This document shows positions 7,017 to 14,577 of a DNA stretch of 30,322 nucleotides, one piece after another (position 1 is the first letter of the stretch; every line of letters begins with the position of its first letter). A program made the translations under genes and the position numbers. The notes beneath the pieces are model-generated. The model did not search any database and was not told the origin of the DNA. It saw nothing but the letters and a program-made list of their open reading frames with translations. The stretch is from assembly GCA_964577145.1 (NCBI GenBank), contig CAZNXM010000023.1:1-30322 (forward strand). The letters are read 5' to 3'. Source of the stretch: MGIIa-K1 sp964577145 (GTDB lineage: Archaea > Thermoplasmatota > Poseidoniia > Poseidoniales > Poseidoniaceae).

Positions 7017-9332
7017 TCAATCGATAGGGCGCGGCAATCGAACCCAAGTTGCAAGACTACCCACCAACATCAGGACCCATCCGCCCCAAACAAGGTGAAT
7101 GCCTGGAATGTCGTAAACCATGATTCGCACTAGGTCACTTCCTTCCATCAAATTCCTTGCCTGTGTTCCATCCATTATCATTACAAGGTCACCGCTAAGC
7201 ATACTCATTCTGTCAACTTCAGACCGGCTTGTACCTGTTGAATCAAAGCGTAATATCCCTGGTTCAAGAGAGCCAATATACTCTCCATCGCAATATACTT
7301 CGATAATTACTCCGAGATAGCCGTCACCAACTTCAAGTCCTTCAGTTTCAGTTATTATCTCGGTGAAAACAAAATCATACCCTTCCCAATGTGTTGTTTC
7401 TCCCTTCACCATGGTAACGGAATGAGCATATGTGCCGCGGTCGACAATCGTTGTTGACAATACATGCCCAACCACCAATAATACTAGGCCCAGATGAATT
7501 ACGTGGGCCCACATTGAAATCCCTTTTTTCTCTCGATTTTCACGGATCAATGAGATGACTGCTGGTATTGCCATCAAAGCAGGAATCAGAATTAGCAAAG
7601 CAATTGAGCCACGGGTGATAGAGGACCCTATTTCCTTGTGTGAATCATATCCAAGAGAGTCGCCAAATATCCAAGCGAATGGAATAATAATAATCGGAGA
7701 AAGTAGAACCCATTTGACTCGCTCAGGATGAGTTCTCAAGCCCCACATTGTGAGGGCTATCATCACAATTGCAATCAGGGGGGCTCCGTAGAGCTCATGA
7801 GCAGCGAATTGAATTGAATCAATACTTGAAATCAAGATTACTAATGTCAGGCAGAGATAGAGGCCTACTACGACTACTGGGGACCATAGTGCGAGTTTTT
7901 GTTGGAATGAACGCTTTGAAATATCGAATGCAATCGAACTCTCTTCGTTCGATAGAAGCCACGGACCTACAAATGTGACCATCCCTATTCCTGCAACCCA
8001 CATTTCGAGCATGCCTGACCAAGATGAGGCTAGGAAGATTACTACGCCGGCAGCACTCCACCCCCAGCCCTTGAGTACCTCTTTCTCAAGCACCATTCCC
8101 ACAGCAAATAGTAAACTTATGATACAGAGTAATAAGTCACGATGTAGAATATAGAGGATTATCATTAACAAAGGATACATTGCTCTTTTGTCAATCGACT
8201 CAAACTTCGCAATTAATGGGAAAGTCGGAGAGAATGCGATTAGGATTAGCAATATTTCAACAAGTGGAATCTCCCCAAGAATATTACCACCAAAAATGAC
8301 TCCTGCTAAGCCAATCGCTGGGAAAATAAGCAAGGTTTGACTGTTGATATTTGTTCCAGAACGCCAAGCGATAAATGTCGAAATCAAAACGAGAATCCCT
8401 ACCAGATAAGTGATTACTTCTACGCCGCTTTGGTCGCCTGATAAGACAAAAATTCTGCCTATTACATCACTTGGAGTTGCTCCCTCTGAAGCGACTACAA
8501 AGGTATGCACACTTACAGCCCAAACCCCACCCGCCCGAGTAATCATTGTGGCGAGTAAAGCAAGGGCGCCACTTGCAAGTGCAGTTCCAACCCACATGGT
8601 ATCGGTTGCTTTTCCTGGTCGCGTTCGCAAGTGTAGTAACATGATTAAGGAAATCCACGGTAATAGTGAACCTGTTTCTACTGGGTCCCACGCCCAATAA
8701 CCTCCCCAGTCGAGAACGACATATGCCCACAATCCCCCAAGACCAATTCCAAGGGTGGCAACAAAGAATGCCGGCCGAGCGATTTGAGTCAATCTATCTT
8801 TGAGACCAACGGTATCTGTCATCATCGATGCCAAAGCTGTACAAGCGAGAGTGATGCACAGCGAGTATGCTAAGAAAACCAATGGGGGGTGGATTACCAT
8901 CAGATCGGTTTGCAGTAATTCATTGAGGCCGACACCGCGACCGCCATTCGAAAGAGCAAATGGATCAAGCCCCCATGCGATTAGCAAGAGGACTAAACTG
9001 AAACCATTCATCAATCGAAGGCGAAGTTTTGCCGCTTGGCCAGATTCACCCTTGAACGGTTTGCCCCAAATCGATGCGAGCAATCCCATCCACATTACCC
9101 ACAGTAGAATCGGGCCTTCACGTGCGGCCCAAGTGGCTGCAAATCGATATCTGAGAGGGAGGTCTTCTGCACCATATTTTGCAACAAGAGCAATCGATTC
9201 ATCGTCGCCAAGGAATAGCAATGACAGCACCAAGAATGGGAAACCCATGAGCCATGATGCTTTGCGAGTTGGACGGAATACCATTAATCCTGCAAAGAAG
9301 ACATAGGTCGGCATTATTGCCCAATACATCAT
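7017..9332 (-). CDS. ccmF: Cytochrome c-type biogenesis protein CcmF-like (haem lyase component)
   Basis: This polytopic membrane protein of about 771 residues belongs to the haem-handling CcmF/CcsA superfamily, which ligates haem to apocytochrome c outside the membrane. Diagnostic features are RYRFAATWAAREGPILLW near residue 62, the HPPLVFLAY segment (about 149) and the tryptophan-rich haem-binding WWD motif WGGYWAWDPVETGSLLPW (about 209-226). A soluble region of about 100 residues precedes the last helix, as in CcmF. I chose ATG at 9330-9332 (a second ATG follows at 9329); it comes one base after the reductase stop in TGAGATGATG, with GGTGAG next to it. A GTG 17 codons earlier would overlap the reductase gene. 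No other ccm gene is in the window. Confidence 0.9.
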   Translation of the reverse strand: MMYWAIMPTYVFFAGLMVFRPTRKASWLMGFPFLVLSLLFLGDDESIALVAKYGAEDLPLRYRFAATWAAREGPILLWVMWMGLLASIWGKPFKGESGQAAKLRLRLMNGFSLVLLLIAWGLDPFALSNGGRGVGLNELLQTDLMVIHPPLVFLAYSLCITLACTALASMMTDTVGLKDRLTQIARPAFFVATLGIGLGGLWAYVVLDWGGYWAWDPVETGSLLPWISLIMLLHLRTRPGKATDTMWVGTALASGALALLATMITRAGGVWAVSVHTFVVASEGATPSDVIGRIFVLSGDQSGVEVITYLVGILVLISTFIAWRSGTNINSQTLLIFPAIGLAGVIFGGNILGEIPLVEILLILIAFSPTFPLIAKFESIDKRAMYPLLMIILYILHRDLLLCIISLLFAVGMVLEKEVLKGWGWSAAGVVIFLASSWSGMLEMWVAGIGMVTFVGPWLLSNEESSIAFDISKRSFQQKLALWSPVVVVGLYLCLTLVILISSIDSIQFAAHELYGAPLIAIVMIALTMWGLRTHPERVKWVLLSPIIIIPFAWIFGDSLGYDSHKEIGSSITRGSIALLILIPALMAIPAVISLIRENREKKGISMWAHVIHLGLVLLVVGHVLSTTIVDRGTYAHSVTMVKGETTHWEGYDFVFTEIITETEGLEVGDGYLGVIIEVYCDGEYIGSLEPGILRFDSTGTSRSEVDRMSMLSGDLVMIMDGTQARNLMEGSDLVRIMVYDIPGIHLVWGGWVLMLVGSLATWVRLPRPID

Positions 9333-9333
9333 C

Positions 9334-10560
9334 TCACCAACCGAAATGTTTTGCTCTACTATATCCAAATGATAGCAGGACACTAATGACGCCCTTTGTG
9401 TAGAGTATCGGATTACGGAATAGAATCTTTACACCTATCCAAATCTTATCAAGTGGGGTCATTGAACCCAATTCCCTAGGTAAACAACGCGCCATGCTCG
9501 ATAACTGGTCATCAGTCAAATCATAGAGTGAAGTTTTACCTTTGAGAATCTTATCGTAAGGAGGAAATTTACGCTTCCATGCTCGAACATAGGGCTGTAA
9601 TGCTTCGTTAGAGAGGTCCCCCGTCCTAATTGCAGAAGCTACTGTTTTAGCAGCTGCACGACCGCTCCACAATGCCAAATGTGAGCCGCCTTCAAACAAG
9701 GGCGAAGTGAAACCTGCAGCATCGCCAACCAGAATTAATCCGTCACCAGTAGTAATCTCCCTTGGTCCAGAAATTGGAATTGTTCCACCAAAGGGTCTAG
9801 GTTTGATTCCAGGCTTTCTCCATTCTGGATTCTGAATAATCTTACCCTTGAGGTAGGTATCTTCGACAAATTTGTCGAGATATTTGATTGCACCCTTCTT
9901 ATCTGTAGTAACCAAACCCACATTTGCACGTTCACCCTTCTTGGGAATCATCCAAACATAACCATGTGGAGAATATTTTGGCCAGAGATAAAAATCGAGA
10001 TAGCCGTCATTTGGAACATCCGTCATCTCATACTGAAAACCAGCAATCACTTCGACTTCTGTTCCCATATCGAGCAATTTCGATGCAGCACCTGACACAC
10101 CTGAAGCATCAATTACCGCCTTACATTCAATTGGAAATTCATTTCCTCTGCCATCAATTTTCCAATTAGAAAATTCATTTTCGCTATTGAAAACTCTCTC
10201 CATAGATGTTACGCGGTGAGAAAGGTGGAGGGTAGCCCCTTCTCTCACTGCCTCATCAGCAAGCCATTGTTCGAAGAGGTGCTTCTCTAGAACGTACCCT
10301 TTCTCGGTGAGTAGTTTATCGGTTCCATCTGGGAAGATGACCCTGATGCCCTTGCACTCGAGTGCAACCACATCATCTGGGAGATCTAAATCCAAGTTAT
10401 CAATAGCTAGTTGTGACAAACATTCGCCGCAGTGAACTGGTACGCCCACCTCTGGGTCAGCCTCAACAATCATTGTCGAAAGTCCCGCTCTTGCCGCGTG
10501 CAATGCAGCCGAACCACCACCAGGACCTGCGCCGATAATGAGAACGTCGCAACTCGCCAT
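9334..10560 (-). CDS. Geranylgeranyl reductase family flavoprotein
   Basis: The 408-residue FAD-dependent enzyme probably saturates double bonds of geranylgeranyl chains in archaeal membrane lipids or of the quinone side chain. It has the N-terminal dinucleotide-binding motif GAGPGGG (10-16), CGEC (44-47), the family signature PHGYVWMIP (198-206; canonical PxGYxWxFP) and the FAD motif GDAAGFTSPLFEGG (279-292). Length fits the family (about 390-450). The ATG at 10560 directly follows the 3' arm of a perfect stem-loop. The gene is divergent from a UbiD-family gene 77 bases away and is followed immediately by ccmF. Lipid versus quinone substrate cannot be decided from sequence; the neighbouring UbiD/UbiA pair makes a quinone role conceivable. 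Confidence 0.88.
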   Translation of the reverse strand: MASCDVLIIGAGPGGGSAALHAARAGLSTMIVEADPEVGVPVHCGECLSQLAIDNLDLDLPDDVVALECKGIRVIFPDGTDKLLTEKGYVLEKHLFEQWLADEAVREGATLHLSHRVTSMERVFNSENEFSNWKIDGRGNEFPIECKAVIDASGVSGAASKLLDMGTEVEVIAGFQYEMTDVPNDGYLDFYLWPKYSPHGYVWMIPKKGERANVGLVTTDKKGAIKYLDKFVEDTYLKGKIIQNPEWRKPGIKPRPFGGTIPISGPREITTGDGLILVGDAAGFTSPLFEGGSHLALWSGRAAAKTVASAIRTGDLSNEALQPYVRAWKRKFPPYDKILKGKTSLYDLTDDQLSSMARCLPRELGSMTPLDKIWIGVKILFRNPILYTKGVISVLLSFGYSRAKHFGW

Positions 10561-10580
10561 GCCTCCCCGTAAGGGGAGGC
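10561..10580 (-). promoter_or_regulatory. Perfect 8-bp stem-loop abutting the geranylgeranyl reductase start
   Basis: GCCTCCCC and GGGGAGGC pair perfectly around a 4-base loop, ending exactly where the ATG begins (10560). On the coding strand the 3' arm contains GGGGAGG, which is Shine-Dalgarno-like but only one base from the ATG, and the 5' arm contains its complement. It faces a similar stem-loop (10620-10636) across the divergent spacer. Confidence 0.55.
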
Positions 10581-10619
10581 GGGTCTTGAAACGAACGGCA
10601 ACGCCAGCATTGATGAGTC

Positions 10620-10636
10620 ATGCCCCTTAGGGGCAT
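10620..10636 (+). promoter_or_regulatory. Perfect 7-bp stem-loop before the UbiD-family gene
   Basis: ATGCCCC and GGGGCAT pair perfectly around the loop TTA, and the likely start codon follows after one base (10638). The ATG at 10620 forms the outer end of the palindrome and is in frame, but starting there would place the palindrome inside the coding region. No TATA-like element is evident in the 40 bases between the two divergent stem-loops. Confidence 0.5.
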
Positions 10637-10637
10637 C

Positions 10638-12563
10638 ATGGCCTGGCGTACGCTATCCCGCTGGCTATCGCACCTCGAGAGCAGGGGCGAGCTGATGCGT
10701 ATCGCTGAGCCAGTAGATGTTGAACTTGAGGCCGGTGCCATTGCTGACCGCTTAGTGAAGACCGGTGGTAAGGCTGTATTATTTGAGAAACCAAGACTTC
10801 CAGATGGAAGCATAAGTGCAATTCCATTGGCAATGAACATCTTTGGAACCCATGAACGAACACTTAGGGCTCTTGGCGCAACTTCCAAAACAGAAGTTGG
10901 AGATCGGCTCGTCACCTTGATGAAGCCCGATATTGGAGGAATATTACGACGGCCATGGCGGGGGTTTCCCCTACTCAAAGATGCATTGTCACTGCCGCCA
11001 AAACGGGTTCGCAAAGGTTCGTGCCAACGTATACGTATGGAAACGGATGTAACTCAATTACCCATTCCCAAAACGTGGCCGATGGATGGAGGGAGATTCA
11101 TTACCTTACCTTTGGTTGTTACCAAAGATGCAAACACAGGAGAACATAATCTCGGCATGTACAGAGGACAGGTGTTCTCACCAACTGAGGTCGGGCTACA
11201 TTGGCAGATTCACAAGCATGGCGCCGACCATGCTGCTGCCTGGCCTGGTGGGAAAATGCCAGTGGCAATCTGCATTGGGGGCCCTCCTGAATTAGTGTTC
11301 TCAGCAATTGCCCCGCTGCCAAATAATCTAGAGGAATACATGTTCGCCGGGTTCCTTGGAAGAAGACGCTTGAGAATCACCAAAGCACTGACTCAAGATC
11401 TAATGATTCCAGCCGATGCTGATATTGTGATTGAAGGGTGGGTAGATGTCGAGCAAAGTAGAACAGAGGGTCCTTTTGGTGACCACTTCGGATTCTATTC
11501 ACTGACTGGCCAATACCCAGTACTGAACATTACTGCAATTACTAGGAAAAAGGGCGCTATTTTGCCTGCTACTATAGTAGGACAACCTCCCATGGAAGAT
11601 GGATTCCTTGGCGAAGCAATAGGTAGCCAATTTCTACCAATATTACAATTCCAACACCGAGATGTTCTCGATTTGCACTTGCCATTAGAAACTGGGTTCC
11701 ATAACCTTGCAATCGTCAAATCCAAACAACGCTATCCACGCCAAGCACGCAAAACTTGCCTAGGTCTTCTCGGAGCAGGTCAAATGATGTTCCTAAAAAT
11801 CATGGTAGCTACGGACGAGAAATGTTCAGATCTCGATTCACTACTCGATGTTCTAAATGACCGTGTTGACCCGTCTGCAGATATCACAATTCTTGATGGT
11901 ATGGTTAGCGATGCACTCGAATCTGCATCGACATACGAAAATGTTCATTCCAAGATGATTATCGATGCGACAATAATGCCCGACTCAGACCCAAGAAGTG
12001 GTAATCCACTTGAGGGTTCATTCGTCGAAAATTCACCTGCATGGAGGCGCGGAGAGGGTGAAGTACCAGGAATTACAGATGATTTACTTTCTGAAATCTC
12101 TTCCTTAGAAGGAGTCGTAGATTGCTTGCGCTTGAAATCTTCAATGATTGTGGTGACAATCGATGTAGAGGGTAGTCCTGATCCGAGAGTTGGCGCACAA
12201 TGGCCAAATGAGGATGCTGCTGCTGCACAACGGGAGCAAATTAATCAATTGCGAAATTCAATTTGGCAATTAGACAACAAAAAACATCTTCGCTGGTTAT
12301 TCATTACTGATAATGACCTCGATTTACATGGCTCTGGAGCCAAAAGAAGGTTGCTTTGGCAACTTACCTCGCGCTTTGCTGTAGAACGAGACCTTAGCAT
12401 AGTAGATGGCCGGATTTGTTGGGATGCAACAATTCCAATCCCATGTATGGAAGGTGACTCGCCGGTAAGGAGATGGCCTGCAATAACAATGCACGACCCT
12501 GATACTTTGAAAAATATCGAAAGATTTGAGTTACCAGATTGGCCCAATAATTTGGTGATGTAA
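10638..12563 (+). CDS. UbiD family prenylated-FMN decarboxylase, MqnL-like
   Basis: The 641-residue protein belongs to the UbiD family, which uses prenylated FMN to decarboxylate aromatic or unsaturated acids. Family segments include NLGMYRGQVF (171-180), GGPPELVFSA (215-224), SRTEGPFGDHFGFYSLTGQY (274-293) with the conserved catalytic Glu, and ETGFHNLAIVKSKQRYPRQA. At about 640 residues it is longer than E. coli UbiD (about 490) and nearer the large menaquinone-type decarboxylases. The adjacent UbiA gene follows with no spacer, which suggests 1,4-dihydroxy-6-naphthoate-type chemistry in the futalosine menaquinone pathway. No prenyl-FMN synthase (UbiX) or other mqn gene is in the window, so the substrate is inferred. 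Confidence 0.85.
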   Translation: MAWRTLSRWLSHLESRGELMRIAEPVDVELEAGAIADRLVKTGGKAVLFEKPRLPDGSISAIPLAMNIFGTHERTLRALGATSKTEVGDRLVTLMKPDIGGILRRPWRGFPLLKDALSLPPKRVRKGSCQRIRMETDVTQLPIPKTWPMDGGRFITLPLVVTKDANTGEHNLGMYRGQVFSPTEVGLHWQIHKHGADHAAAWPGGKMPVAICIGGPPELVFSAIAPLPNNLEEYMFAGFLGRRRLRITKALTQDLMIPADADIVIEGWVDVEQSRTEGPFGDHFGFYSLTGQYPVLNITAITRKKGAILPATIVGQPPMEDGFLGEAIGSQFLPILQFQHRDVLDLHLPLETGFHNLAIVKSKQRYPRQARKTCLGLLGAGQMMFLKIMVATDEKCSDLDSLLDVLNDRVDPSADITILDGMVSDALESASTYENVHSKMIIDATIMPDSDPRSGNPLEGSFVENSPAWRRGEGEVPGITDDLLSEISSLEGVVDCLRLKSSMIVVTIDVEGSPDPRVGAQWPNEDAAAAQREQINQLRNSIWQLDNKKHLRWLFITDNDLDLHGSGAKRRLLWQLTSRFAVERDLSIVDGRICWDATIPIPCMEGDSPVRRWPAITMHDPDTLKNIERFELPDWPNNLVM

Positions 12564-13409
12564 ATGGATGTAAAGCAGATTACATCATTTGTTAAAATCG
12601 AGCATACTCTATTCAGTTTACCCTTTGTTTTCATTGGTGCATTTATGGCTGGCTCTCCTTCGATAATGCAACTGGTGTGGATTCTAGTTGCTGCTATTGG
12701 TGCAAGGGGATTAGCCATGGGCCTAAATCGAATAATCGACCGCGATATCGATGCTGTTAATCCACGTACAGAAGATAGACATCTTGCATCTGGGGAAATG
12801 TCTGTTCAAACCGCATGGGTTCTATGTGGGGTCTTTCTTTCCATGTTACTTATCGGTGCTTGGAAACTAAATCCACTTGCTCTCAAATTATCTTGGATCC
12901 CTGTTCTTGCATTCGTTATTTATCCATATATGAAGCGCTTCACTTGGGCTTGCCATTGGTGGTTGGGCCTTTGCCTGGGGCTCGCTCCTGCGGGTGCTTG
13001 GGTCGGAATCACTGGAGAGATTTCTTCCCTTAGCTGGTGGCCAGGACTATTCTTCATTAGTCTTGGAGTAGCATTTTGGATCGCAACTTTCGACATTAAT
13101 TATGCATTAATGGATATGGAAAACGACAGAGAAAATGGAATCAAATCATTTCCCGCTAGATTCGGTGAAATGCACACTGAACGTACATCGATACAAATGA
13201 CTCTCCTTTGGTTCGCTTGTTTTGCAATATCTAATCCAATTGATGAAGTGACATTTTTGGCGGCTGCAGGATTAATGGCGCTTGTCAATATCGTCGTATT
13301 GTTACGAAGAAAGCAACTTGCTGACTTTCAAACGACGTTCTTTCGAACCAGTGTACTGACCGGATGGGCCCTACTAGCCGGCTTGATTGTTGGTCAGCAA
13401 CTGTATTGA
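12564..13409 (+). CDS. UbiA family prenyltransferase, MqnP-like
   Basis: The 281-residue integral membrane prenyltransferase joins a polyprenyl chain to an aromatic acceptor. Two Asp-rich motifs bind Mg and prenyl diphosphate: NRIIDRDID (55-63) and DINYALMDMENDRENG (177-192). The N-terminal KIEHTLFSLPF, NPRTEDRHLASG after motif 1 and GIKSFPARFG after motif 2 are the pattern seen in 4-hydroxybenzoate/1,4-dihydroxy-6-naphthoate prenyltransferases (UbiA, MqnP) rather than in the archaeal lipid enzyme DGGGP synthase. Eight or nine membrane helices are visible. The ATG follows the UbiD stop codon directly, so the two are translationally linked and probably successive steps in quinone synthesis. 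Confidence 0.88.
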   Translation: MDVKQITSFVKIEHTLFSLPFVFIGAFMAGSPSIMQLVWILVAAIGARGLAMGLNRIIDRDIDAVNPRTEDRHLASGEMSVQTAWVLCGVFLSMLLIGAWKLNPLALKLSWIPVLAFVIYPYMKRFTWACHWWLGLCLGLAPAGAWVGITGEISSLSWWPGLFFISLGVAFWIATFDINYALMDMENDRENGIKSFPARFGEMHTERTSIQMTLLWFACFAISNPIDEVTFLAAAGLMALVNIVVLLRRKQLADFQTTFFRTSVLTGWALLAGLIVGQQLY

Positions 13410-13418
13410 GCCGTCGTG

Positions 13419-13435
13419 CATGCCCTATGGGCATG
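13419..13435 (+). promoter_or_regulatory. Perfect 7-bp stem-loop whose 3' arm contains a start codon
   Basis: CATGCCC pairs perfectly with GGGCATG around the loop TAT. The last three bases of the 3' arm (13433-13435) are the likely ATG of the next gene, so a folded transcript would base-pair the start codon itself. Confidence 0.5.
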
Positions 13436-13810
13436 AATCCCATTGTGAAAAGTCTGCTAGAATTTAACGAAGCCTTTGATATTCCAAAACTCGATGCACC
13501 CGGACTTGGTCCTGATGAATTGATTGAACTGCGAATCAAGTTACTCACAGAGGAAGTTCAGGAATATGCAGAAGCTGCTCGGGCTGGCGATATGGTAGAG
13601 ATTCTCGATGCCCTCGCTGACATAGGATACATCCTAGCTGGCACTATTATCAATCACGGAATGCAACATATTTACGATGACTCATTCAATGAAGTACATC
13701 GTTCAAATATGGCAAAATTAGTCGATGGAAAGGTACTTCGGCGCGAAGACGGGAAGGTAATGAAGCCTGAGGGTTGGCAGCCACCCCAATTAGCACAATT
13801 CCTCCAGTGA
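13433..13810 (+). CDS. MazG/PRA-PH-like nucleotide pyrophosphohydrolase
   Basis: This 125-residue protein resembles the all-alpha NTP pyrophosphohydrolase superfamily, whose members split nucleoside or phosphoribosyl triphosphates to monophosphate and pyrophosphate. It has the metal-binding pattern LLTEEVQEYAEA (about 37-48) followed by EILDALADIGYILAG, matching the EExxE...ExxD arrangement of MazG and PRA-PH proteins. The C-terminal FNEVHRSNMAKL...GKVLRREDGKVMKPEGWQPP is common in small phage-like and archaeal members. Start alternatives are ATG at 13433 or 13427; I prefer 13433 because ATG at the end of the stem-loop 3' arm recurs at other genes here. The substrate is unknown; a housekeeping role is possible. 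Confidence 0.78.
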   Translation: MNPIVKSLLEFNEAFDIPKLDAPGLGPDELIELRIKLLTEEVQEYAEAARAGDMVEILDALADIGYILAGTIINHGMQHIYDDSFNEVHRSNMAKLVDGKVLRREDGKVMKPEGWQPPQLAQFLQ

Positions 13811-13823
13811 CTTCATGACTGAT

Positions 13824-13842
13824 TGCCCTCCTATGGAGGGCA
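13824..13842 (+). promoter_or_regulatory. Perfect 8-bp stem-loop ending at the SDR start codon
   Basis: TGCCCTCC pairs perfectly with GGAGGGCA around the loop TAT; the A of the likely ATG (13842) is the last base of the 3' arm. The 3' arm contains GGAGGG, one C before the ATG. This is closer than a functional Shine-Dalgarno normally lies, so the structure is more than an ordinary ribosome-binding site. Confidence 0.52.
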
Positions 13843-14567
13843 TGGGAACTGCGCTAATTACCGGAGGTGGCCGTGGAATCGGTGCTGCGGTCAGCAAAAG
13901 ATTAGCTGCTGAAGGTCACAGAATACTCCTGACTTACTGCAATTCCAGCAAACCTGCTGAGATGGTAGTTGACAACATTCGCGATGAAGGGACCGATGCT
14001 GTTGCGGTTAATTGTGACGTGACCGATGCTAGGGAAGTTGCATTGCTCGCCACACACCCGTGGGTTGCTGAGGGCATAGATATCCTCGTTTTGAATCATG
14101 GCAGATATGACCGAGTTCAAGCAGAAGACCTCGATATTGACCACCTGAGGCGTACGATGTCAACAAATTTCGAAGGCGCATTCCTTATCTGGAAAGCAGT
14201 ACAACCTACTCTCTCAGATGATGCAAGAATATGTGTGATTGGAAGCCAATTGGGAACCAGAGGTTCTCCACATGGTGCAGATTACTCAGCATCCAAAGCA
14301 GCACTCGCAATCTGGGCCCGGTCCCTAGCACAGTCTGTTGCGCCAAAGGGGCAGCGAGTCAATGTAATCGCACCTGGATTTGTCGATACTGATATCCTCG
14401 CTGGGGATAGTTCTGAAAAGAGAGCTAGTAGGGAAGAAGAAGTGCCGCTAAAGCGCATTGGCTCTCCAGAAGATATTGCAGCTACAGTTTCTTTCCTCAC
14501 CGGTGATGATTCTTCTTACATCACTGGAGCCGTTATCCATGTAAACGGCGGACTATACCTTCCATGA
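13842..14567 (+). CDS. Short-chain dehydrogenase/reductase, FabG-like
   Basis: The 241-residue classical SDR has the NAD(P)-binding motif TGGGRGIGAA, the NHG motif (LNHGRY), a catalytic Ser region (VIGSQLG), the active-site YSASKAA (Tyr and Lys both present) and VIAPGFVDTDI, ending in the usual INGGxxx-type terminus (HVNGGLYLP). The family reduces 3-oxoacyl thioesters or other ketones/aldehydes with NAD(P)H; the exact substrate is not readable. In-frame ATGs also occur at 13815 and 13833. I chose 13842 because the Rossmann strand begins at once (MGTALITGGG) and it coincides with the end of the stem-loop. uvrB follows after 10 bases. Confidence 0.88.
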   Translation: MGTALITGGGRGIGAAVSKRLAAEGHRILLTYCNSSKPAEMVVDNIRDEGTDAVAVNCDVTDAREVALLATHPWVAEGIDILVLNHGRYDRVQAEDLDIDHLRRTMSTNFEGAFLIWKAVQPTLSDDARICVIGSQLGTRGSPHGADYSASKAALAIWARSLAQSVAPKGQRVNVIAPGFVDTDILAGDSSEKRASREEEVPLKRIGSPEDIAATVSFLTGDDSSYITGAVIHVNGGLYLP

Positions 14568-14577
14568 GTGTGATCAA

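Noticed and set aside
10620..10637. ATG at 10620 as the UbiD-family start
   Set aside because: It would translate the palindrome itself (MPLRGI) without family support; ATG at 10638 follows the stem-loop as at other genes.
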